A stretch of 64,000 nt of DNA. Source: Pictodentalium vernedei. Taxonomy: Eukaryota > Mollusca > Scaphopoda > Dentaliida > Dentaliidae. The position numbers and the translations under genes were made by a program. Below are positions 54,546 to 64,000 of this stretch, piece by piece; within the stretch, counting starts at the first letter, position 1, and every line of letters begins with the position of its first letter. The notes under the pieces are model-generated. The model did no database searches. It worked only from the letters and a program-made list of their open reading frames with translations, and was not told the origin of the DNA. The stretch is taken from NCBI GenBank assembly GCA_031216915.1, contig CM062294.1, positions 387,305,217-387,369,216 on the forward strand. Reading direction: 5' to 3'.

Positions 54546-54730
54546 TTATCTTTTGGGTGACATGGGAAGGAGGGAGGGTGGATTGATTCTACCCATCTCC
54601 CCCGAAGTTTTGGAGACTGCATCAAAGTCCCTCACTGCCATGTCCTTCCAATCTGTATTACTTTTTGTAAAACAACATAAGTATGCTGCAGAAGGCATTT
54701 CTTTATATTTCAAACTGTGAAGCTCAGGTA
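54546..54730 (-). CDS. Possible host terminal exon (uncertain)
   Basis: On the minus strand an open frame ends ...SLLPMSPKR and a TAA at 54546. It contains CCFTKSNTDWKDMAVRD and FDAVSKTSGEMG, more protein-like than its surroundings. Acceptor-like sites are GAGCTTCACAG (before about 54723) and CCTTCTGCAG (before about 54690). No AATAAA is close by, and no partner exon was found. I assign no function. Confidence 0.25.
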
Positions 54731-55595
54731 ATGAGAAAAAACGCTGCATAGAAGTAAAAGAAATCATGGCTGTAAATGCAATTATTAAAAACTGCTTTGA
54801 TCATCCAAGAACAAAAAGTGACAAAGTATGTGTTACAGGCCCAATTTCAAATTTAAAGAAACTAAATTCGAAAACTATTTTGAAAAGAGTTAAATTAACG
54901 CAAATATTAATTGAAACCACTGTATACAGCGTCAGTAGACTTTGACCCAAATGAAAAACAATGATGTTGTAACACAGTGTTTGAAGAATAAAAGGTACAA
55001 CCTTGAAAAGCAAAACTTTAATCCGAAACTTTAAGCTGGGAATACTAAGTAAAACTGACTGCAAAAAAGGGTTAAATATTTCCTAAAACCAATAAAAGAA
55101 ATCAGTGATGTAAATGCAATTATTAAGCTAACTGACCATGCAAGAATTAAAGTAACAAAGTATGTGGTAAAAGCTTAATTTCCAATACAAAGAAATTAAG
55201 TCTGAAAACATGTTTAAAAGGGGTTAAAACCCTGCCAATATTAATTAAAAACACTGTAGAAAGCGTCTGTAGACAGTATAGACAATGTCTAAATGAGAAC
55301 AGTGACGTTCCACTGAACTGTTTGAAGAATTAAAGGTGCAACTCTGTAAATAAAAAACTTTAACGAAAAACTTTAACCTGGAAGTTCTGTTGACTGCAAG
55401 AAAGGGTTAAATATGTCCCAAAATAACATAAAACATAATGAGAATGATACAATCCATAGTAATTAATATTAATTAAAAAGAAAGAAAACTTTAACCTTCA
55501 CTAAAAACTTTAACCACAAACTTTAACCAAAACTCTAAATGTTAACAGACGGACAGATGAAAACTATAACCCTGACTGTAAACAATCGGGCTAAA

Positions 55596-55597
55596 AA
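55596..55597. other. Empty target site paralogous to E4 insertion
   Basis: GGGCTAAAA|ATACCTAATTGG is uninterrupted here. The same half-sites flank E4 at 58455 and 62907, with no duplicated bases. Confidence 0.85.
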
Positions 55598-56529
55598 TAC
55601 CTAATTGGTACTCCAAGGGGGGGGGGGGGGAGGGGTTGGGGGGGGGGGGGGGTGATGGGTTATAGGAGTGAAAAAATGTTCTGCTCGTAGTGACTCTTAA
55701 TCCTTCAAAATGCATTTTGGACCAAGAAAAAATATTGCTTAAATGGCCCTGGGGGAGGGGGTTATAGGAGTCAATTTTTTTTCTGCATGTAGTCACTCTA
55801 AATCCTTCAAAATGCATTTTGTAGCCAAGAAAAAAAAGTGCCTAATTGGCACTGGGGTGGGGGTAAATGTTAGACGGACAGACAAAAACTTTAATCCGAA
55901 ACTTTAAGCTGGGAATACTAAGTAAACCTGACTGCAAAAAAGGGTTAAATATTTCCTAAAACTGATAAAAGAAATCTGTGATGTAAATGTAATCATTAAG
56001 CTGTATTGACCATGCAAGAATTAAAGTACAAAGTATGTGGTAAAAGCCTAATTTCCAATACAAAGAAACTAAGTCTGAAAACATGTTTAAATGGGGTTAA
56101 AACCCTGCCAATATTAATTAAAAACACTGTAGAAAGCTTCAGTAGACAGTATAGACATTGTCTAAATGAGAACAGTGACATTCCATTGAACTGTTTGAAG
56201 AATTAAAGGTGTAACTCTGTAAGTAAAAAACTTTAACCAAAAACTTTAACCTGGAAGTTCTTAGTAAAATTGACTGCAAGAAAGGTTAAATATGTCCCAA
56301 AATAACATAAAACATAATGAGAATGATACAATCCATAGTAATTAATATTAATTAAAAAGAAAGACTAGAGTGATGTCACGCATGCAGCCCGACTGTCTCA
56401 GGAATGGCAATGCTTAGACGCAAAACAGTCGGAGCCATTTTTTCTTAACAGTTTACCTAACGAATCTGCCATATCCTCACTCGTGATATACAAAATTTGC
56501 CATTCAAATTTTATTTTTTCATTTCTCTA

Positions 56530-56612
56530 CTTCAAAACATACCTCATGACCTATTAATGGAACACACTAGATGAGCTTGTTCCAATATGGAGTAATAAGC
56601 CATGGTTAGAAG
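56530..56612. repeat. Hairpin H4 (conserved apex, decayed stem)
   Basis: On the minus strand the apex reads GGAACAAGCTCATCTAG, as in H2. The arms CTTCAAAACATACCTCATG and CTTCTAACCATGGCTTATTAC (minus) pair with several mismatches. GTTAGGTAAAGGATTAAAG follows at 56679-56697. Confidence 0.6.
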
Positions 56613-57229
56613 AAAATAAAAAATGAAAAAATCTGATGTTTCAGAAAAATAATTTGTACTGTTGGCTTCAACTTGTGTTAGGTAAAGGATTAAAGATGCA
56701 GTACATAAAGCAATGTTGGGCGATATGAGTCAATTTTCTTTTTGCATGTAATAACTCCCAATCCTTCAAAATGGATTTTGGGAATAACTGCCTAAGTGAC
56801 ACGTTTGCGTGTGTGTGTGTGTGTGTGTGGGAGGAAGGGGGGGGGGGGGGGGGAGAGTTGTGGAACCTATATTGAAACCTGGCCTGTATTACTAGCTGGA
56901 AAATACACATATCAACTTTGGGTGAAATCAAATAATCCAAACTGGAGGTATCAGTCAGAAACAACTTGTTTACAGACAGATGGATGGACCTACAGATGGA
57001 CGGACGAAAGTCATGACTATAGCCCTGACTATAAACAGTCAGGCTAAAAATGCATTTTGTACCAAAGAAAAAATATTGCATGAATGGCCCTAGGTGAGGA
57101 GGAGGTGGGGTGGGGGTGGTTCCGCATGTAGTGACTGTAAATAGTTCAAAATGCATATTGGAGAAAAGAAAAAAAGAAACCTAATTGGGGGGGGGGGGGG
57201 GGAGTGTTTGTCTGGGTTTTTAACCACAA

Positions 57230-58060
57230 ACTTGGAGTCATCCTACCAAGCTACAATTAAATCCCTTCATAATTATGGCCTGTGGAATATTCTAAAGGTT
57301 TTCGGGCCTCTGTTGCCATCACAGTTGCCCAAAAGAGGACGTTCTCATCTAGACATTATATGAAGTCAACCTATCAAGTTACAATGAAATCCCTCCATAA
57401 ATATGACGTGTAGACTGTGCTAAAGGTTTTCAGGCTTCGGGCTCGGGCAGCCATCATGGATGAATGATCGCAACCAAAAGGGGACATTCTCATCTGGACA
57501 TCATGTGGATTGATCCTACGAAGTTACAAAGAAATCCCTTCATAAATATGACCTGCAGACTGTGCTGAAGGTTTTGGGGCTTTGGGCACCTGTAGCCGTC
57601 ACAGATGCCCAATCACGTCCAAAAGGGGACTTTCTCATGTAGATATTATATGAAGTCAACCTATCAAGTCACAATGAAATCCCTCCATAAATATAACCTT
57701 TAGACTGTGCTAAAGGTTTTCAGGTTTTGGGCTCGGGCAGTCGACACGGTTGATAGATCACGCCCAAATGGGGAAATTCTCATGTAGACATCATTCGGAG
57801 TCATTGTATCAAGTTACAATGAAATCCGTCCATATTAAACATGACCTACAGACTGCGCTTTTGGGTTTCGGGCTTGGGCAACCATCAGGGTTGACAGATC
57901 ATGCCCAAACGGGGACGTTCTCATCTAGGCATTATACAGAGGCATTCTATGAAGTTGCAACGAAATCCCTTCATAAATACAACCTGTAGACTGTGCTAAT
58001 AGTTTTGGGGTTTTGGGCTCGGGATCACGACTAAAAGGGGACGTTCTCATGTAAACATGA
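57230..58060. repeat. Tandem repeat, roughly 140-bp units
   Basis: About six units share CAATGAAATCCCTCCATAAA, GACTGTGCTAAAGGTTTT and AAAAGGGGACGTTCTCATC (near 57255, 57385, 57525, 57670, 57815 and 57955). No coding signal. Confidence 0.75.
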
Positions 58061-58455
58061 CCTAAAACCTGCATATGAAATTTTGTGACGATAAGACAAG
58101 AACTACTGGGTATAGCCTGTACTTGAAGGTTGAATAAAAAACTTTAACCACAAACTTTAACCAAAACTCCAAATGTCAACTAAACAGGAACAGAAAGAAA
58201 AAAAAAAAACACTTGAACCTTCAGTAAAACACTTTAACCACAAACTTTAACCAAAACTCTAAATGTTAACAGACGGACATATGGATGGATGGACGGATGG
58301 ACAAAAGTCATTACTATAGCCCTCACTGTAAACATTCGGGCTAAAAACGTTAACCTTCACTAAAAACTTTAACCACAAACTTTAACCAAAACTCAAAATG
58401 TTAACAGATGGACCGACGAAAACTATAACCCTGACTGTAAACAGTCGGGCTAAAA
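58061..58455. repeat. D-type repeat blocks left of E4
   Basis: CTTTAACCACAAACTTTAACC-type sequence in three partial copies. Two blocks end in stem-loop plus CTAAAA (58335-58348 and 58440-58455). E4 is inserted in the second CTAAAA. Confidence 0.65.
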
Positions 58456-58759
58456 GTTAAAAAAATTATAGTAATTTATATATTTTTTATACTTACCAAT
58501 GACCCAGACTTAGCTGGTGCTAACTCTAAAATATTTTGGGCCAAATGCAAATTTTACCCCCCAATCCCCAAAATTTGCATCTAAAACCGAAAAATACATG
58601 TCCTATATGGTCCTCCATACTTTTACTCCACTGCACATGCGCAGTGTCAAGGAGGTCTCGAAACTGCTGCCAATAGTCATTCTTACAACCAGTGCCTGGT
58701 AAGCGTTATGTACGCAGCGGAGGGGCAAGAGTTCCCAACTCCTGGGAGGGCCATCCTCG

Positions 58760-58847
58760 TCTGGGTCAATGGTAAGTATAAAAAATATATAAATTACTAT
58801 AAATTTTTTAACATTTTTATACTGTACCAATGACCCAGACTTAGCTG
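58760..58847. repeat. E4 ICR
   Basis: Same arrangement as E1-E3: complement of left tip (...TTTTTTAAC) then complement of right tip (ATTTTTATACTGTACC). One substitution (GGGTCAATGG) separates it from its own right ITR, which keeps GGGTCATTGG. Confidence 0.85.
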
Positions 58848-59519
58848 AATAGTAAAAAGGTTGGAGGGCCTAGGACATAAGGAAAATCCAATAGACTCAA
58901 TTACCTATAACAGACCTATCCCCTCAATGAGAAAAGGAGAGATAGGCTACATGTAACTTTCTTATTTGTATCAAAAAAGAAAGACACAACACCATGCTGT
59001 AATCAAGCACAATAATATCAACGATCTCTATAAACATCTAGTATAACCCTTTATACTAATATTTTTAAAAGGAAAGCCAATAAATACGGGAGTCTAGAGA
59101 AATGAGACTCAACATACTCATTTAAAAGTGTTCGAGGATTGTATATTAACACCCAATTAATCACGAAATATATACAGATACTTCACACCAATGAACACTT
59201 TAAAAAATATTACACAGATGAGTAAACATAGGCTTTACCCTTAAAATCCTCTCGGAACCGACTCGGAATTACTGACTCTAAGGGAGGTATTCCCTTGCTT
59301 TACACTATAAAGCAGGTGACCTAAGGGAACACCCGCCACCCACCCCTCTTCCCCTGGATCAAATACTCCAGAGCAAAGAGGACAGCAGGACAGAGTCACT
59401 GCCAGAACCGAATGCCTATACACATATAGTTGCCACTGTTTAGTAGACGACATTCTGAGTAAAAAAATAACGGACCTAAACAATGTAGATCTGCAGAAAG
59501 GACTCAATATTCTCAGATA

Positions 59520-60615
59520 CAAAATCGTGAAAATGGAGGGCTAAGACCAATATGCAGCCCTCAATAGATCTGTAATAGCAACATTATTAGTCTAAGCCCA
59601 TGAAGTAGAAGAACTCTTACTTCATGAGCTTAAAACTGAAGAACAGACTGCTGAATGAAGATATAATCATAAGCAGAACTGATAGTAGATTGAATCCATC
59701 TGACCATAGAATGGACCAAAATGTGGAGGAAGCTTCCACTGCATGTCCCACAACAGACGCCTGAGTAAATTAATCCACAGTCTTTGTGGAGCTAGAGAAG
59801 CTACCAACAGAATTTGCATTGAAAAATTACATTTGAGCAATATCTGTTGAATCAACGGCACTGGAAGATACGTATATCTTATTATTCCATCTCACAAGAA
59901 TGACAGAGCTTTTACTGCAAATGCTCGAAGATCAAAACATTATGACACATACGTCTGCAACTGATTGTTGAGATGCGTCGCAAATAAGTCGATCATTGGC
60001 CGCTCTCCTTGGTAGCAATCTGATTGAATACTCGTTTGTTGGAAGTCCATTCTGGTGGCAACAAACGGCCTCTCCGTGAAGGGAGTCCGCTAATACGTTC
60101 AGACGACCAGGAATATGACGGACCAATAAGAGAACTTGATGTTCTAGTACCAACCGAAAGATTCAATCCGTTCACATAAATAACAGGATGGAATGAGAGC
60201 CTCCATAATTCCGAAAATACGCTAATACCGTCGAGTTGTCGAGTTGTCGGACAGAATTAGCATATGAACATTCTGAATAACGTTCCTCTAATAACGTAGG
60301 CAAACCAAAATGACATCAATCTTGATGTTTGTGTGCTTGATAAGGAACTACGGAAACAAAAAACTCTGGCACTTTAATCCGTTGGGTTCAATGAAACTAC
60401 CCAATCTGTTTGACTGGCATCCGTCAAAACTGAAAACTCGGATCCGGCAATTGCAGTGGAACTACTTGAGTTAAGAACTGAAAACTTGCCCAAGTCTGAA
60501 TCTCTTATTCATTTGATTTGACAAGATGTCCGTATCGAGTGAAAGAAACTTCACCCTCCAATTCTGAATTAAAAGAAATTTGGAGAGGACAAATGCGTAA
60601 CTGCCCCATTGGAAT
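59520..60615 (-). pseudogene. E4 Pol C-terminal and YR remnants
   Basis: Readable pieces are QQILLKCNF..ILLVASLAPQRLW (methyltransferase-like end), VRHIPGRLNVLADS (RNase H end) and segments matching VFNQI and DLFATHLNN. At about 59725 the sequence jumps from YR to Pol, so most of YR is missing. Near 60615 it jumps from Pol into Gag. RT motifs are absent. Confidence 0.68.
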
Positions 60616-61800
60616 AAATTCACCCAAATCTCCTTACTGGACCGCAACAGACAAACTCGGGTGCTGAGCCATTCGGTGAATGGTCGCGACACCGGGCAAG
60701 CTAGCGGACGCCAACGCCATCGATCCAACTAGTGAACTCCAGGCAAATGACGTATCTACATGAGCACTATGCCGCTAACTCTTCATTTATTTGACTGTGA
60801 CAACGGAAGCACACTTATGAAGACATCATGGTAACAATACCTAGTTCATGTTACCCTATGAGACCTGTGGAGCTGCGGTCCTAAGTGAATATCCGCTGGA
60901 AGCTCCCGGGACGTTCATTCCTGCATTTATATAATATGCGAACATCCCAACTGGAAAGGTCTCGTATCCTTGGCTAGCAGATGGAGTGACCTGGTCGACG
61001 TGTATTCCTTTGTCGGTGAAGCAGGAGCACCAGGGACGTTCAATCCTGCATTTATATAATATGCGAACGTCCCCTGGAAATCTGTGGTCACATAGCCAAG
61101 GTGCGGTCGTGTGTGTTGACAAGGATGAGGAAGCCAATATAACAGCCGCGTAAGACTGTCATGTGACAGAGCGTCCCGAGCAGGAGGAGTGGACGTAAGC
61201 TCCGACTAAGCGAACAACATACAACATCGCATCGCAGATGTTGATGCAAGAGAGAGGGGGCCTCTCTCACTCGCAGTCCGGGGGACCTGGACGAGGTAGT
61301 TATCGGACTGACAGGCTTTCTCCGTAGTATCCTCGGATCCGTCGTTGCTGGGTGTGCACATCTGAAGTTTTATAGTGCTCGCATCACCCAATCTGCTTCC
61401 CTGGACCGCAATGGACTAACCCGGGTGCTGAGCCATTCTTTCCTGGTGAATGGTCGCGACACGGGACGAACTAGCGGGTGACAATGCCTTCGATAGAACT
61501 AGCTAACTCCCAGCAATTGTTGTAATACCTTGAGCACTTCCTGCTAGCCCTAATATTGCAACGACGGAGACACACTTATTGAAGACATTACGGAAACATC
61601 ACTTTGAGTTCTGAAAAAGAAACTGATAATTTATAGTCACCCTACGGAGCGAGGACCGTAATGGACCTTTCACCGCAACAAAATACTGTGATACACGTCT
61701 CCAACATTGTCATATCAATCAACACACACAGAGCAAGAATTAATGTGACTACACTGACTATAAGAAACACAATGAACTTGTGAATTAGAGGAAGAAATCC
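60616..61800 (-). pseudogene. E4 Gag remnant
   Basis: Short Gag pieces remain (GDASTIK near 61380 on the minus strand, SERGPLS near 61280). A 45-bp segment with GGACGTTCA and CCTGCATTTATATAATATGC occurs twice (60900-60950 and 61033-61080). Fully broken. Confidence 0.62.
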
Positions 61801-62906
61801 TCGCATTACAATTGAAGAATATTTTTTCAACCAGAAAAAATATACACCATCATATTACTCGCACTAACTCTTGAAATAAATATACATAATATATTATAAT
61901 TCATTATAACATTGAAAAGAAAATGATTTTCAAAAAAAAAAATTTTTGTGGAAAAAATTTTCAGAAGAGCCCAAGTTCCCAATGGGAACCCTGAGCCCAA
62001 AGGATCGGAAAAAAGGCTAAGTGTGGATAAAAATTTAAAATCATTTTGAAAAATTAATGTAACACTTACGGACAATATTAAAGTAACTTGCTATGAACTA
62101 AATTAAGCAGAAGACAAGTAATCATTGTCAGAAGTAACAGTTGTCAACATAAGCAAAAGTGTCAACAAACTGGAAACGTGACTCCAGGCACTGAAACAAA
62201 CATGGCCCGAAATCAGTTACCAATTTAAACACTATCTGACGCAAAACCGAGACTTCCAAAGAAACTGTAGAACATCAGATGATAGATGCAGATCAAAACG
62301 CCTAAACACCCCTAGGGTGAGGACGTAAACATGGGGAAAAAACAGAAAATAATTCTGTTTCCAAGCCAAAACTCCCAAGAAATTTTAGTAATAAACATTA
62401 CAAAAAATAAGCCAAAAGCATGGGAGAATAGCTAGGGGGAATAAAGGAAAGGGAGAGAGGAAACACTGATTAAACAATGGAACATTCAAAGCAAGAATGA
62501 CCACAATAAGGTTGTGCCACAAAAATAGGTAACATGTAACGATTTCATAAAAAAAATTATAAGTTACAGCCCTGAACATTTGTTTCCACTGTTTTCTCCT
62601 CTCCACCTTCTATTTCCACCATATATCCACCATTTCTCTCATAAATATGCGTCTGGTTTCTTTAAAACTGAGATTTACAAGCACAAATAACAGTGAAGTG
62701 TAACTGTATTGAGGGCCAAACCAAGAAATGACTTTTGGCGGCAGTTTCAAGACCTCCTTGACACTGTGCATGGAGGACCATATAGGACATGTATTTTTCG
62801 GTTTTAGATGCAAATTTTGGTGATTGGGGGGTAAAATTTGCGTTTGGCCCTAAATATTTTAGAGTTAGCACCAGCTAAGTCTGGGTCATTGGTACAGTAT
62901 AAAAAT

Positions 62907-63044
62907 ATACCTAATTGGCACCCCAAGAAGGTGAGAATTGGGTGGGGGTTGGGGTTATAGGAGTTAAAAAATGTTCTACTCGCAGTGACTCTAAATCTTT
63001 CAAAATGCATTTTGGACCAAAGAAAAAATATTGCTTAAATGGCC

Positions 63045-63090
<46 letters not shown>

Positions 63091-64000
63091 ATTTTAGGAG
63101 TAAATATTTTTCCTGCACATAATCACTCTAAATCCTTCAAAATGCATTTTGGAGCCAAGAACTGTATGTAGTCACTCTAAATACATCAAAATGCATTTTG
63201 GAGCAAAGAAAAATGCCTCATTAGCGGGGAGTACAATAACTCCAACAATTTTCATTGGTTAATGGTGGTTGGCGAATTTGACATAGAGATTGTTGCTATA
63301 GAGACATACACTGAAAAGAATTGAAATCTGTTAACTATTGTTCAAGTTATTCCATAAACAAAGTTTGGACAGACGGATGGACAGAGCTCTATGCTAAATC
63401 CCTCCCTTGTGGGGGGATAAAAACTAACAAAGTATGTGGTAGAAGCCTAATTTGAAATTTAGAGAAACAAAGTTTGAAAACTGTTTTGAAAAGAGTTAAA
63501 TTAATGCAAATATTAATTGAAACCACAGTATACAGCATCAGTAGACCTTGGCCCAAATGAAAAACAATGATGTTGTAACACAGTGTTTGAAGAATAAAAG
63601 GTACAACCTTGAAAAGCAAAACTTTAATCTGAAACTTTAAGCTGGGAATACTAAGTAAAACTGACTGCAAAAAAGGGTTAAATGTTTCCTAAAACTGATA
63701 AAAGAAATCAGTGATCTAAATGCAATCATTAAGTTGTATTGACCATGCAAGAATTAAAGTAATAAAGTATATGGCAAAGCCTAATTTCAAATACAAAGAA
63801 ACTAAGTCTGAAAACATGTTTAAAAGGGGTTAAAACCCTGCCAATATTAATTAAAAACAATGTAGAAAGCTTCAGTAGACAGTGTAGACATTGTCTAAAT
63901 GAGAACAGTGACATTCCACTGAACTGTTTGAAGAATTAAAGGAGTAACTCTGTAAATAAAAAACTTTAACCAAAAACTTTAAACCGGAAGTTCTAAGTAA
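62907..64000. repeat. D-type repeat blocks right of E4, to window end
   Basis: Continues directly from the block broken at 58455 (ATACCTAATTGGCACCCCAAG). It contains CAAAATGCATTTTGG segments, a poly-G tract of about 36 (63050-63089) and two 300-bp blocks (about 63420-63690 and 63690-64000) homologous to 54800-55440. The array runs past the window end. Confidence 0.7.

Larger units (their letters stand above)
54780..57060. repeat. Modular repeat field D
   Basis: Repeating blocks of about 300 bp with AATATTAATTGAAACCACTG or AATATTAATTAAAAACACTG, CAGTAGACAGTATAGACA and TGTTTGAAGAATTAAAGG (near 54800, 55085 and 55980). They alternate with G-rich blocks holding CCTTCAAAATGCATTTTGG. Block ends read CCCTGACTGTAAACAATCGGG or CCTGACTATAAACAGTCAGG followed by CTAAAAA, a stem-loop plus CTAAAAA. 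H4 (56530-56612) lies inside. Short ORFs here are repeat-derived. Confidence 0.7.
58456..62906 (-). mobile_element. DIRS element E4, internally deleted
   Basis: Left end GTTAAAAAAATT, right end TATAAAAAT, 4451 bp. The left ITR is at about 58495-58685 and the ICR at 58760-58847. Remaining pieces in coding (minus) order are leader (61830-62690), Gag (60620-61800), Pol C-terminal part (59725-60615) and a YR scrap (59520-59720). RT and most of YR are deleted. Right ITR (about 62700-62893) has lost its GC palindrome. A paralogous empty site at 55596/55597 shows no target-site duplication. Confidence 0.87.

Overview
This looks like an AT-rich, intron-containing animal genome, most likely a mollusc or another lophotrochozoan. 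That placement is inference from repeat style: 5S- and tRNA-headed SINEs, modular repeats ending in GACGGAC-type runs and a small hairpin, and DIRS-type retrotransposons. There are no bacterial-style operons. Most of the window is mobile DNA. The only well-supported host-gene signal is a pair of phase-matched minus-strand exons (38405-38472 and 35179-35266) encoding the end of an EGF-like domain followed by a transmembrane helix. A possible short exon (34234-34266) and terminal exon (31604-31729) may belong to the same gene.

Layout. 1-3762: intergenic with old repeats and hairpins. 3763-16110 and 16111-28425: a head-to-tail tandem duplication. Each unit is 5212 bp once its own full-length DIRS element is removed (E1 at 4466-11601; E2 at 17338-24440). 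Both units also carry a 5S-headed SINE, a tRNA-headed SINE and part of a second DIRS family (Y2). Only the downstream Y2 copy, 24761-30081, reaches its right end. 30120-31230: minisatellite. 31879-34135, 38614-40585 and 51858-54503: three large hairpin-capped modular repeats (A, B, C). 34579-37333: foldback palindromes and two pogo-like MITEs around the transmembrane exon. 41214-49576: decayed DIRS element E3 with two right ends. 54780-58455 and 62907-64000: modular repeats. 58456-62906: internally deleted DIRS element E4.

The DIRS elements are the core system. In coding (minus) orientation each has an inverted terminal repeat, Gag, reverse transcriptase/RNase H/methyltransferase-like Pol, a tyrosine recombinase (YR), an internal complementary region (ICR) and a second inverted terminal repeat. 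The ICR is the reverse complement of the two element ends joined together, as expected for a template that guides circularisation. Paralogous empty sites inside the window show that E1, E2 and E4 inserted with no target-site duplication, each between AA and AT, as expected for recombinase-mediated insertion of a circle. E2 is the best preserved. Its Gag-Pol is one 1368-codon ORF, apparently fused by a 19-nt deletion relative to E1, and its recombinase keeps the R, HxxR and Y residues. E1 carries single-base indels and a nonsense codon ahead of the recombinase tyrosine.

The other notable pattern is hairpins. One set has a conserved apical motif but copy-specific stems. A second set has conserved ends but copy-specific stems. 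Several repeat families finish with a stem-loop followed by CTAAAA. No complete host gene, rRNA gene, functional tRNA gene or CRISPR array was seen. All alignments were made by eye.
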